From the NCBI GenBank assembly GCA_012841485.1, contig DUUU01000331.1:1-5037 (forward strand): a DNA stretch of 5,037 nt, read 5' to 3'. The translations under genes were made by a program, and so were the position numbers. Source of the stretch: Armatimonadota bacterium. Its GTDB lineage: Bacteria; Armatimonadota; JAAZEB01. Positions 1-4,999 of this stretch are shown piece after piece. How positions within the stretch are numbered: the stretch's first letter is position 1; every line of letters begins with the position of its first letter. A model generated the notes under the pieces. That model saw only the letters and a list, made by a program, of their open reading frames with translations. It had not been told where the DNA came from and did no database searches.

Positions 1-10
1 ACTTCCTTTA
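1..10 (-). promoter_or_regulatory. Possible ribosome-binding site of a further leftward gene outside the window
   Basis: Read on the minus strand, the last bases of the window are TAAAGGAAGT, an AAAGGAAG stretch resembling a Shine-Dalgarno site. It lies about 45 bases past the stop of the pseudopilin-like gene, so the leftward operon may continue beyond the edge. The start codon is not in the window, so this is only suggestive. The rest of the 53 bases after the pseudopilin stop shows no gene and no clear terminator hairpin. Confidence 0.25.
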
Positions 11-53
11 GAATCCGGCGCCCATCCTCCGGGAAGACACGCCCTCGTAGCCT

Positions 54-461
54 TTAGTAACGCTCGTGTCCCGGGTAGCGACAGCTCGCACGCCCACTCT
101 GAGGATCATACCCATAGGGGTAGCTGGTGCCACCCACCGGACAATGCCGCATCGACGATGAGACGCCAAAGGTTCCCAACTCCTCAAGGTTGGCAGGCAC
201 ACGCTCGTTGTTCGTATGATACATCGTGATCGCCTGGCGAATCTGCGTCAGGTTGGTCTGGCATTCGACGCCTTCCGCGCGCTGGATCGGCGTGGCAGCC
301 TTCCCCGCAGGCGCCGTCTGAGGCGTCGAGCCGCCCCCAGCGCCAGTGTAGGCTGGGATGAGGACTGCTGCCAGGGCAATCAGAATCCCCACGCAAACCA
401 GGAGACCCACCAGGCTGAAGGTGCTCATCCCGCGCTCGTCGCGCATCACGTCACGGATCAT
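54..461 (-). CDS. Type II secretion / type IV pilus pseudopilin-like protein
   Basis: The 135-residue product has the layout of a type IV pilin or pseudopilin. There is a short charged leader (residues 1-11, ending RDERG), a hydrophobic helix at about 15-38 resembling the FTLIELLVV...IPAY class (here FSLVGLLV...LIPAY), and a small globular domain. The globular part reads CQTNL..IR.AI.MY..N (67-85), then V-P-A-NL-EEL, then CPVGG.SYPYGY (107-118), and ends with a Cys at 127. This resembles bacterial pseudopilins of secretion or DNA-uptake systems, assembled in the inner membrane after peptidase cleavage and N-methylation. The start is ATG, with GGGAGGTG on the minus strand at 473-466, giving good spacing. 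Oddities are that the conserved Glu at mature position 5 is missing in either plausible register and that one Cys (23) lies in the membrane helix. Cys67, 107 and 127 could form a disulfide. It is the last complete gene of the leftward cluster, 54 bases after the carrier-like gene. The family call is fairly secure. The specific system (pilus, secretion or competence) is not determinable. Confidence 0.78.
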   Translation of the reverse strand: MIRDVMRDERGMSTFSLVGLLVCVGILIALAAVLIPAYTGAGGGSTPQTAPAGKAATPIQRAEGVECQTNLTQIRQAITMYHTNNERVPANLEELGTFGVSSSMRHCPVGGTSYPYGYDPQSGRASCRYPGHERY

Positions 462-465
462 CCGA

Positions 466-473
466 CACCTCCC
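466..473 (-). promoter_or_regulatory. Ribosome-binding site of the pseudopilin-like gene
   Basis: GGGAGGTG on the minus strand has its GGAGG core 6 bases before the ATG at 461. It supports this start rather than the in-frame ATG at 446, which is five codons downstream. It lies in the 54-base gap after the carrier-like gene, so the pseudopilin has its own strong translation signal within the shared transcript. Confidence 0.7.
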
Positions 474-515
474 GCTTCACTTGCCACCGGGGCGCCGCCC
501 GCGGCATCCGCAGGC

Positions 516-935
516 TCACGCGAGCGCACTCTCTCCGTCCGGCGCCCGCTGGATGCGGAAGAGCTCCTGACCGTACTCCACGGGCTGGCCCTCTTCCACC
601 AGCACCTCAACGACCACCCCAGAGACCTCTGCGGTGACATCGTAGAGCACGCTCATCGACTCGACAGCGCCGAGGACCTGGCCATCCCGCACCGCCATCC
701 CCACGGTGACGGGCGGGCACTTGGCCGACGCGCTCTGATGAAAGAAGCCCACGAGTGGAGAGCAGACGATGAAATCGTCCGCCGGCGGGGCTTCCATCAC
801 CTCAGGCTGGGGCGCCTCGACGGCAAACGCGCGTCGAACCACCAGCCGGCGCGTTCCCTCGCGCAGCGTCATCTCTGTCACCGTGCGGCTGCTGCACACA
901 GCGGCGACTAACTCAGCGACTTGTGTCAAATCCAT
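516..935 (-). CDS. AccB-like biotin/lipoyl-attachment domain protein lacking the biotin-accepting lysine
   Basis: The 139-residue protein matches the biotin carboxyl carrier protein (BCCP, AccB) of acetyl-CoA carboxylase over its whole length. The N-terminal helix MDLTQVAELVAAV is followed by a strand segment (TEMTLREGTRRLVVRR), a short Pro/Glu-rich linker (about 36-54), and a C-terminal biotinyl domain from about 57 (CSPLVGFFHQSAS) to GQPVEYGQELFRIQ. In genuine BCCP, biotin is joined to Lys in EAMKM, carboxylated by AccC, then used by the carboxyltransferase to make malonyl-CoA. Here the ungapped equivalent is ESMSV (92-96). Ser95 is encoded AGC and replaces the Lys, two base changes from a Lys codon, so this protein cannot carry biotin at the usual site. 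The hairpin core and the following V.A..SG.V...LVE.GQPVE.GQ.L motif are intact, so the fold is probably preserved. The start ATG lies 3 bases after the stop of the membrane-protein gene with only weak Shine-Dalgarno complementarity, suggesting translational coupling. No accC follows. It may be a regulatory or structural BCCP paralogue, comparable in concept to plant BADC proteins, or may have been repurposed for the neighbouring membrane protein. Homology is secure. The role is unknown. Confidence 0.88.
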   Translation of the reverse strand: MDLTQVAELVAAVCSSRTVTEMTLREGTRRLVVRRAFAVEAPQPEVMEAPPADDFIVCSPLVGFFHQSASAKCPPVTVGMAVRDGQVLGAVESMSVLYDVTAEVSGVVVEVLVEEGQPVEYGQELFRIQRAPDGESALA

Positions 936-938
936 TGC

Positions 939-2048
939 TTAGATCTTTAGCTTGAAGAAGAGATACTCCCAGAAGCGCAGGACGTAGGTGAGAGCGTATA
1001 CGCCTATACAGGCGAGGAACAGCCACTTCACCAGTGGATTCGTAAACGTCTCGTGGAGCACCCCAGTATTTACCTGTCCGAAAGCCACTGCCTGAACGCC
1101 GCGTGCCGCCCATTGACAGAAGCTCGCATACGTCTGCTCAATCGTTTCCTGGAAGAACCAGAACGCGCCCACCACCAGGGGTACCGACAGCGGCGCCACA
1201 TAGCGGTGCTTGATCCTCTGGTGCTCCAGGAAGATGAAGCAGTTCTTACACTTTAGACGTTTGCCGATCGTACTCCTGCCCCCACCGCCTGCGCCCGGCA
1301 AATACTCGAGGATCTGTCTTTCCTTCGCGCCCGCCGCGGTCTTCTCGCCACCCATCAGCGCGGCGGTGATGATATCATCATCACAGAGGCAACCGCGCTT
1401 CTTCCTCCAGCACGTGGTACGCTCGCGGTAGCGCGGGCAGCGATCGCGGATGAAGGGCCGGCAGTAGGGAAGCTGCCAACAGGGGCTGAGGGGGTGGACA
1501 ATACCCGGCTGCTTGCGCGCCGCGCGCCGCGTGGCGCTATCGACCCCGAAGCCGGTGAGCCCGGTATGCAACTGTTTCAGGAGCGTGGGGATGCCATGAA
1601 TCGCAGCCGCCCACAGCAACACCTGGCCCACGCGCGTCAGCGTCCCCAGGAGGAGGGTGGCAGCGGCGTTGCCGTGCATTGCGGGGCCCAGAGCCTGGGC
1701 GAGCCCAAACGGAGCGCCGAAATGGAGCGCCACCCCGATGAGCGCCAGGATCGGCGCAAGCTTATCGAACTCCCAGAGGTAGAGGAGCGTGTAGGCAACA
1801 ACGAAAACTGCCGCAGCCACCAGGATCATGGATGCGACCTGGAGGTTGCCCACGATCTTCGCCGCCTGGGCAGGGGCTTGATGGGCGAGCTTCGGGTAGG
1901 CAGCCACGTACCCGGAGAAGAGCGCGTAGAGGAAATAGACCAGGATCACTACCAGCGCGAAGCCGGCGAGGGAGGCGACCTTGCCGAGGATGGCGGAAAC
2001 GAGGTCCGGGAGCGCATCCACAAGCCGGGACTGCTCTCTTCTCGACAT
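939..2048 (-). CDS. Six-span membrane protein with a cysteine-rich 'two-CW'-like cytoplasmic insert
   Basis: I do not recognise a named family for this 369-residue protein. Hydrophobic segments lie at about 24-44, 70-92, 97-118, 130-153, 283-300 and 340-360. An amphipathic N-terminal stretch (about 5-22) precedes the first. Between spans 4 and 5 is a hydrophilic, strongly basic loop (about 155-282), probably cytoplasmic by the positive-inside rule. It holds Cys190-Trp, Cys196, Cys204-Pro-x-Tyr, Cys213-Trp, Cys220 and Cys222. This CW...C...CP.Y...CW...C.C order resembles the small 'two-CW' domains of several bacteria. Further on comes Cys267-x2-Cys270-x5-His276-x4-His281, a possible zinc site, with a Gly-rich stretch (252-257) between the two clusters. 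Two more Cys (311, 347) lie in or near the last spans. The ATG is preceded by AAAGGAG (minus strand, 2065-2059), 10 bases upstream. The gene ends 3 bases before the AccB-like start, so the two products are probably made together. A redox, metal-sensing or scaffold role is conceivable, but nothing in the sequence fixes it. That the ORF is real is well supported by codon pattern, ribosome-binding site and membrane topology. Confidence 0.8.
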   Translation of the reverse strand: MSRREQSRLVDALPDLVSAILGKVASLAGFALVVILVYFLYALFSGYVAAYPKLAHQAPAQAAKIVGNLQVASMILVAAAVFVVAYTLLYLWEFDKLAPILALIGVALHFGAPFGLAQALGPAMHGNAAATLLLGTLTRVGQVLLWAAAIHGIPTLLKQLHTGLTGFGVDSATRRAARKQPGIVHPLSPCWQLPYCRPFIRDRCPRYRERTTCWRKKRGCLCDDDIITAALMGGEKTAAGAKERQILEYLPGAGGGGRSTIGKRLKCKNCFIFLEHQRIKHRYVAPLSVPLVVGAFWFFQETIEQTYASFCQWAARGVQAVAFGQVNTGVLHETFTNPLVKWLFLACIGVYALTYVLRFWEYLFFKLKI

Positions 2049-2058
2049 CTACCGCCCG

Positions 2059-2065
2059 CTCCTTT
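2059..2065 (-). promoter_or_regulatory. Ribosome-binding site of the membrane-protein gene
   Basis: AAAGGAG on the minus strand lies 10 bases before the ATG at 2048. It is the clearest Shine-Dalgarno match in the gap after efp and supports the chosen start. Confidence 0.65.
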
Positions 2066-2131
2066 CTATTGGGCAGGCGAGCACCGGGGAGCATCCTGGC
2101 ACGCTCACACTCTCGGGCGGGAGCCTTGCTG

Positions 2132-2169
2132 GAGAACCGTTCTCGATGGGGTATGCCCAAACCGGGCAT
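2132..2169. promoter_or_regulatory. Two inverted repeats upstream of the membrane-protein gene
   Basis: The 238-base gap between efp and the membrane-protein gene has no convincing ORF and no clear -35/-10 pair on the minus strand. It contains two perfect small dyads. GAGAAC-C-GTTCTC lies at 2132-2144, and ATGCCC-AAACC-GGGCAT lies at 2153-2169. The first, with a one-base centre, looks more like a protein-binding operator than an RNA hairpin. The second could be either. Both are short enough to occur by chance in GC-rich DNA. Confidence 0.3.
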
Positions 2170-2234
2170 CTCTCCGGTCGGTACGGGTCCGGCTCACCGC
2201 CGCGGGGCCGGGGCACGCAGGAATTGTGAACAGA

Positions 2235-2275
2235 TGCAGACCACACCGACGGCCCGCCCGCCGGCGCGGTCTGCA
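2235..2275 (-). terminator. Hairpin just past efp, possible terminator or attenuator
   Basis: Perfect 8-base arms TGCAGACC (2235-2242) and GGTCTGCA (2268-2275) begin 11 bases after the efp stop in the minus direction. They enclose a GC-rich 25-base interior that can itself pair (CGGC 2250-2253 with GCCG 2260-2263). The minus strand continues TCTGTTCACAATTCC, which is only weakly U-rich. It could therefore be a partial terminator, an RNA 3'-end stabiliser or a processing site rather than a strong stop, leaving open whether the downstream genes share the efp transcript. Confidence 0.45.
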
Positions 2276-2286
2276 CGACACCTCTC

Positions 2287-2853
2287 TTACGACTTCTTCA
2301 CACGCTCCAGATAAGAGTCCGTGCGCGTATCGACGCGGATGGTCTCGCCCACGCTGATGAAGAGGGGCACCTGGATCACGGCACCCGTCTCGAGGGTCGC
2401 GGGCTTGCTGCCACCCGATGCCGTATCACCCCGCAGGCCGGGGTCGGTTTCGACCACTTCGAGCTCCACCGTGTCCGGGATCTCGACGCCGATCGTCTCT
2501 CCCTTGTGAACCAACACGGAGACCTTCATTCCCTCCTTAAGGTACTTGCGCGCATCGCCGAGCTGAGCTTCCGTGAAGCCCGTCTGCTCGTAGGTTTCCG
2601 TGTCCATGAAGAAATAATCCTCGCCGGCCCGATAGATGTACTCCATATCAGCACGCTCGAGGTAGGCGGGCTCGAACTTCTCGCCGGCACGGAACGTGCG
2701 CTCGAAAACGTTCCCGGTGCGCACACTCCGCAGCTTGGTGCGCACGAAGGCGCCCCCTTTGCCCGGCTTCACGTGCTGGAAGTAGATCAGCGTGTAGGGC
2801 TCGTTATCAATTTGGATGCTCAAACCAGTTCTGAAATCACTCGTGTCGATCAA
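2287..2853 (-). CDS. efp: Translation elongation factor P
   Basis: EF-P binds ribosomes stalled at consecutive prolines, between the P and E sites, and promotes peptide bond formation. The 188-residue product has the normal length and three-domain order. A KOW-like N-terminal domain starts ID.SDFRTGL, a central OB domain contains the [21 protein letters not shown] stretch split by conserved Tyr and Asp, and the C-terminal domain ends with the family signature around [24 protein letters not shown] (about 150-178). The functional loop reads KPGKGGAF, with Lys32 at the tip. That is the residue modified in lysine-type EF-Ps and corresponds to Lys34 in E. coli. The modifying enzyme is not in this window. 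The start is TTG (minus strand, 2853-2851). It is supported by the family's usual N-terminus and by GGAGGAGA 7 bases upstream. A promoter at 2968-2939 precedes it. It heads the leftward cluster, and efp next to an accB-type gene is a common bacterial arrangement. Confidence 0.97.
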   Translation of the reverse strand: MIDTSDFRTGLSIQIDNEPYTLIYFQHVKPGKGGAFVRTKLRSVRTGNVFERTFRAGEKFEPAYLERADMEYIYRAGEDYFFMDTETYEQTGFTEAQLGDARKYLKEGMKVSVLVHKGETIGVEIPDTVELEVVETDPGLRGDTASGGSKPATLETGAVIQVPLFISVGETIRVDTRTDSYLERVKKS

Positions 2854-2860
2854 GAAAGGC

Positions 2861-2868
2861 TCTCCTCC
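2861..2868 (-). promoter_or_regulatory. Ribosome-binding site deciding the efp TTG start
   Basis: GGAGGAGA on the minus strand ends 7 bases before the TTG at 2853. No ATG lies in frame near the conserved ID.SDFRTGL N-terminus, so this site fixes the non-ATG start. Confidence 0.75.
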
Positions 2869-2938
2869 GCCGTCTGCGCCGAAACCGGCGCGTCCTCCTG
2901 TGCGGCACTCCGTAGGCGAGACGAATGCACCAATGTGG

Positions 2939-2968
2939 AGTTTAGCACGTCAGCAAGAATCTTGTCAA
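2939..2968 (-). promoter_or_regulatory. Promoter of efp (sigma-70/sigma-A type)
   Basis: On the minus strand, a perfect -35 TTGACA (2968-2963) is followed by an 18-base spacer and a -10 TAAACT (2944-2939). The -10 is preceded by TGC, giving an extended -10 TGn motif. Transcription would begin near 2932, leaving a leader of roughly 80 bases before the efp TTG. No riboswitch fold was recognised in that leader. The perfect -35 and correct spacing make this a strong candidate. Confidence 0.7.
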
Positions 2969-3010
2969 GCGCGGAATCGCGCGATCCTGCCCCGTGGCGC
3001 CTGCCGGTGT

Positions 3011-3040
3011 TTGACCGCTCGGCTGCCCTGGTGCTATAAT
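3011..3040 (+). promoter_or_regulatory. Promoter of the methyltransferase/reductase gene
   Basis: TTGACC (3011-3016), an 18-base spacer and a perfect TATAAT (3035-3040) preceded by TGC form a near-consensus extended -10 promoter. Transcription should start near 3046-3048. The -10 overlaps the most upstream in-frame ATG (3039), which therefore cannot be the translation start of this transcript. An inverted repeat AAGGAG-N7-CTCCTT (3042-3060) sits across the expected transcription start and might be an operator. Confidence 0.82.
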
Positions 3041-3130
3041 GAAGGAGATTGAAACTCCTTGGATTCCCTCTTTGGCGCCTGGCAGTTGGGGCCACGTTGC
3101 GGCGCATCGGCTGCGCGCGATGACGGCGCC

Positions 3131-3140
3131 GGAAGGTGAG
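3131..3140 (+). promoter_or_regulatory. Ribosome-binding site favouring a TTG start at 3147
   Basis: GGAAGGTGAG contains AGGTGA (3134-3139), a six-base match to the anti-Shine-Dalgarno complement. It is spaced 7 bases from the in-frame TTG at 3147. The competing ATG at 3120 has no purine-rich site upstream, only GC-rich sequence (ATCGGCTGCGCGCG). Confidence 0.6.
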
Positions 3141-3146
3141 CGACCT

Positions 3147-4964
3147 TTGGATCTGCATCAACTACTCGCGGAGGGTGTGCTGGTGTCAGACGGCGCCATG
3201 GGCACACTCCTGGAAGAACGGGGTATCCCCCAGGGCCGTGCCTACGATCTCGCCAACTTGACCCACCCGGCCCTCGTGCAATCGGTCCATGAAGAGTATA
3301 TCGACGCAGGCGCACGCTTGATCGAAACGAATACGTATGGCGCCAACCGCTTCAAGCTGGCCCCCCACGGCCTGGGCGATCAGGTCGCCGAGATCAACCG
3401 GGCCGGCGTCGAGATCGCTCGGCGTGCCGCAGGCGACCGCGCGCTCGTTGCCGGGGCGATGGGCCCCATTGGCCGGCACCTGGTGCCCGTGGGGAAGATC
3501 ACCCACGCGGAGGCATTCCGCGCGTTCACCGAGCAGGCTCAGGCACTCCTCGACGCTGGCATTGATCTCTTCGTCCTGGAGACATTTGCCGACCTGGAGG
3601 AGCTGCACCTGGCCGTGGATGCCGTGCGCTCGCTCTGCTCGCACCCGATCATCGCGCAAAAGACCTTCATCGAGGATGGAGAGACGCTCGCGGGCGGCCT
3701 GCCCCGCCGGGTGATCGAGGAAGTTTCGCGCTGGGATATCGTCGCATTTGGCGCCAACTGCACCGTCGGGCCCCAGCGCATGCTCAGCATCATCCAGGAG
3801 ATGGCCGAGCACTCTCCGCTCCCGATTTCGGCCATCCCGACGGCCGGTCTTCCCCACCTCATCGGCGGGCGCGTCGCCTACGACGCCACGCCAGAGTATT
3901 TCGCGCGTTATGGCCGGCAGATGGTGGAAGCCGGCGCGCGGATCGTAGGGGGATGCTGCGGCACCACACCGGCGCATATCCGGGCGCTCGCCCAGGCCGT
4001 GCGCGGCGTGGAGCCCGGCTCGCGGCGCGTTGCCGTGAGCGTACGAACGCGCTCGGACGAAACCAAGGCCACGCGCCAGGCACAGGCATCGCGCTTGGCC
4101 GAAAAGCTCGGGCGCAAGTTTGTGGTGACCGTGGAGCTCGACGTGCCCCGCGGCCTCGACATGTCTTCCCTCATCCAGGCCGCCGAGGCGCTCCGCGACC
4201 AGGGGTGCGATTGCATCAACATCTCCGATGGCGCGCGCGCCCGGCTGCGCATGAATCCGATGGTGGTGGGCCGCCTGGTGCAAGAGATCGTCGGCATCGA
4301 GGTGATCCAGCACTTTGCCTGTCGCGACCGCAACCTCCTCGCCATTCAGGCAGACCTCCTGGGAGCGCACGCTCTCGGCCTGCGCAACATTCTCGCCGTC
4401 ACGGGCGATCCCACTCAAGTCGGCGACTATCCAACGGCCACCTCCGTGTTTGACGTGGATGCCGTCGGGCTGGTGCGCATCCTGCGCGCCTTCAACAACG
4501 GCGTCGATCTGTCGGGCACGCCCATCGGCGAGAAGACCGCGTTCCTCATCGCTGTGGCATACAACCCCTTGGCCCGCAACCCGGAAGAAGAGATCGACCG
4601 GCTGCGCCGCAAGGCGGATGAGGGCGCGCACTTCATCTTCACCCAACCGATCTACGAGATGAGCGTGCTTGAGATCGCCATTCGCGAGGCAGAGCGGGTG
4701 GGGCTTCCGCTGATGTTGGGCGTGCTTCCACTGCGAAGCAGCCGGCACGCCGAGTTCTTCCACAACGAGGTGCCCGGCATCCAGATCCCCGAGGAGATGC
4801 GCCGGGTGCTCGCAGAGCTGGAGGGAGACGACGCCAAGCGGTATGGCATCGAGCAAGCACAGCAGTTCCTCCGCCAGGCGAAGGGGATGACCTCAGGCGT
4901 CTACATCATGCCTCCCGCGCTCAGCCCCCATGTCGCCGGTCAGGTCATGGAGGCCCTCCACTAA
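3147..4964 (+). CDS. Bifunctional homocysteine S-methyltransferase / 5,10-methylenetetrahydrofolate reductase (YitJ-type)
   Basis: This is a two-domain cytoplasmic enzyme of methionine and one-carbon metabolism. With the TTG start at 3147 it has 605 residues, close to the roughly 610 usual for the family. The N-terminal homocysteine-methyltransferase barrel (about 8-284) shows DGAMGTLL (15-22), ETNTYGAN, AGAMGPIG, LETFADLEEL and the zinc/homocysteine-binding cysteines in GANC (Cys205) and GGCCG (Cys270, Cys271), all present. The C-terminal flavin reductase domain (about 319-604) shows TVELDVPRG with Glu330 in the catalytic-Glu position, HFACRDRN, LGAHALGLRNILAVTGDP (Asp421), GDYPTAT.VFDVD and FTQPIYE. 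It reduces methylene-THF to methyl-THF and can methylate homocysteine. No cobalamin or pterin-binding domain is present, so the methyl donor of the first domain is uncertain. ATG at 3120 (614 residues) is a possible alternative. ATG at 3039 lies inside the promoter's -10 and is unlikely. The gene is monocistronic: its own promoter precedes it, a terminator follows, and it diverges from efp. No SAM riboswitch or T-box was recognised in the short leader. Confidence 0.95.
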   Translation: MDLHQLLAEGVLVSDGAMGTLLEERGIPQGRAYDLANLTHPALVQSVHEEYIDAGARLIETNTYGANRFKLAPHGLGDQVAEINRAGVEIARRAAGDRALVAGAMGPIGRHLVPVGKITHAEAFRAFTEQAQALLDAGIDLFVLETFADLEELHLAVDAVRSLCSHPIIAQKTFIEDGETLAGGLPRRVIEEVSRWDIVAFGANCTVGPQRMLSIIQEMAEHSPLPISAIPTAGLPHLIGGRVAYDATPEYFARYGRQMVEAGARIVGGCCGTTPAHIRALAQAVRGVEPGSRRVAVSVRTRSDETKATRQAQASRLAEKLGRKFVVTVELDVPRGLDMSSLIQAAEALRDQGCDCINISDGARARLRMNPMVVGRLVQEIVGIEVIQHFACRDRNLLAIQADLLGAHALGLRNILAVTGDPTQVGDYPTATSVFDVDAVGLVRILRAFNNGVDLSGTPIGEKTAFLIAVAYNPLARNPEEEIDRLRRKADEGAHFIFTQPIYEMSVLEIAIREAERVGLPLMLGVLPLRSSRHAEFFHNEVPGIQIPEEMRRVLAELEGDDAKRYGIEQAQQFLRQAKGMTSGVYIMPPALSPHVAGQVMEALH

Positions 4965-4999
4965 GCGCGCAGGCCGGCTGAGTGAACAACAGCTTGCAG

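Noticed and set aside
216..911. 231-residue plus-strand open frame
   Set aside because: It is antisense to the well-supported pseudopilin and AccB-like genes, and its low-complexity Arg/His composition is typical of shadow frames in GC-rich DNA.
1367..1380. 14-base perfect palindrome TGATGATATCATCA
   Set aside because: It lies inside the membrane-protein gene and follows from the codons for Asp-Asp-Ile-Ile. No reason to see it as a site.
2049..2276. 75-residue minus-strand frame filling the efp-membrane gene gap
   Set aside because: It is Pro/Arg/Ser-rich with no motif, lacks a convincing ribosome-binding site, and contains the dyads described.
1494..2357. Long plus-strand open frame across the membrane gene and the start of the efp region
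   Set aside because: It is Arg/His/Glu-rich with no family features and runs antisense through the membrane gene, the gap and the efp end.
3059..3139. Possible 26-codon leader peptide (TTG start) ending on the ribosome-binding site of the methionine-pathway gene
   Set aside because: The AAGGAG that would serve it lies at the expected transcription start, so it would be mostly absent from the RNA. The peptide shows no run of regulatory codons such as Met.
3041..3146. SAM riboswitch, T-box or cobalamin riboswitch upstream of the methionine-pathway gene
   Set aside because: The leader is only about 100 bases, and I could find none of the conserved core sequences of these classes.
2850..3161. 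103-residue minus-strand open frame covering the divergent promoter region
   Set aside because: It overlaps both promoters, is Arg/Ser-rich and matches nothing. Its end simply abuts the efp start.
3186..4856. 556-residue open frame antisense to the methyltransferase/reductase gene
   Set aside because: It is a by-product of the high-GC codon pattern of the sense gene. The translation is His/Gly/Asp-rich without recognisable motifs, and the sense product is unmistakable.
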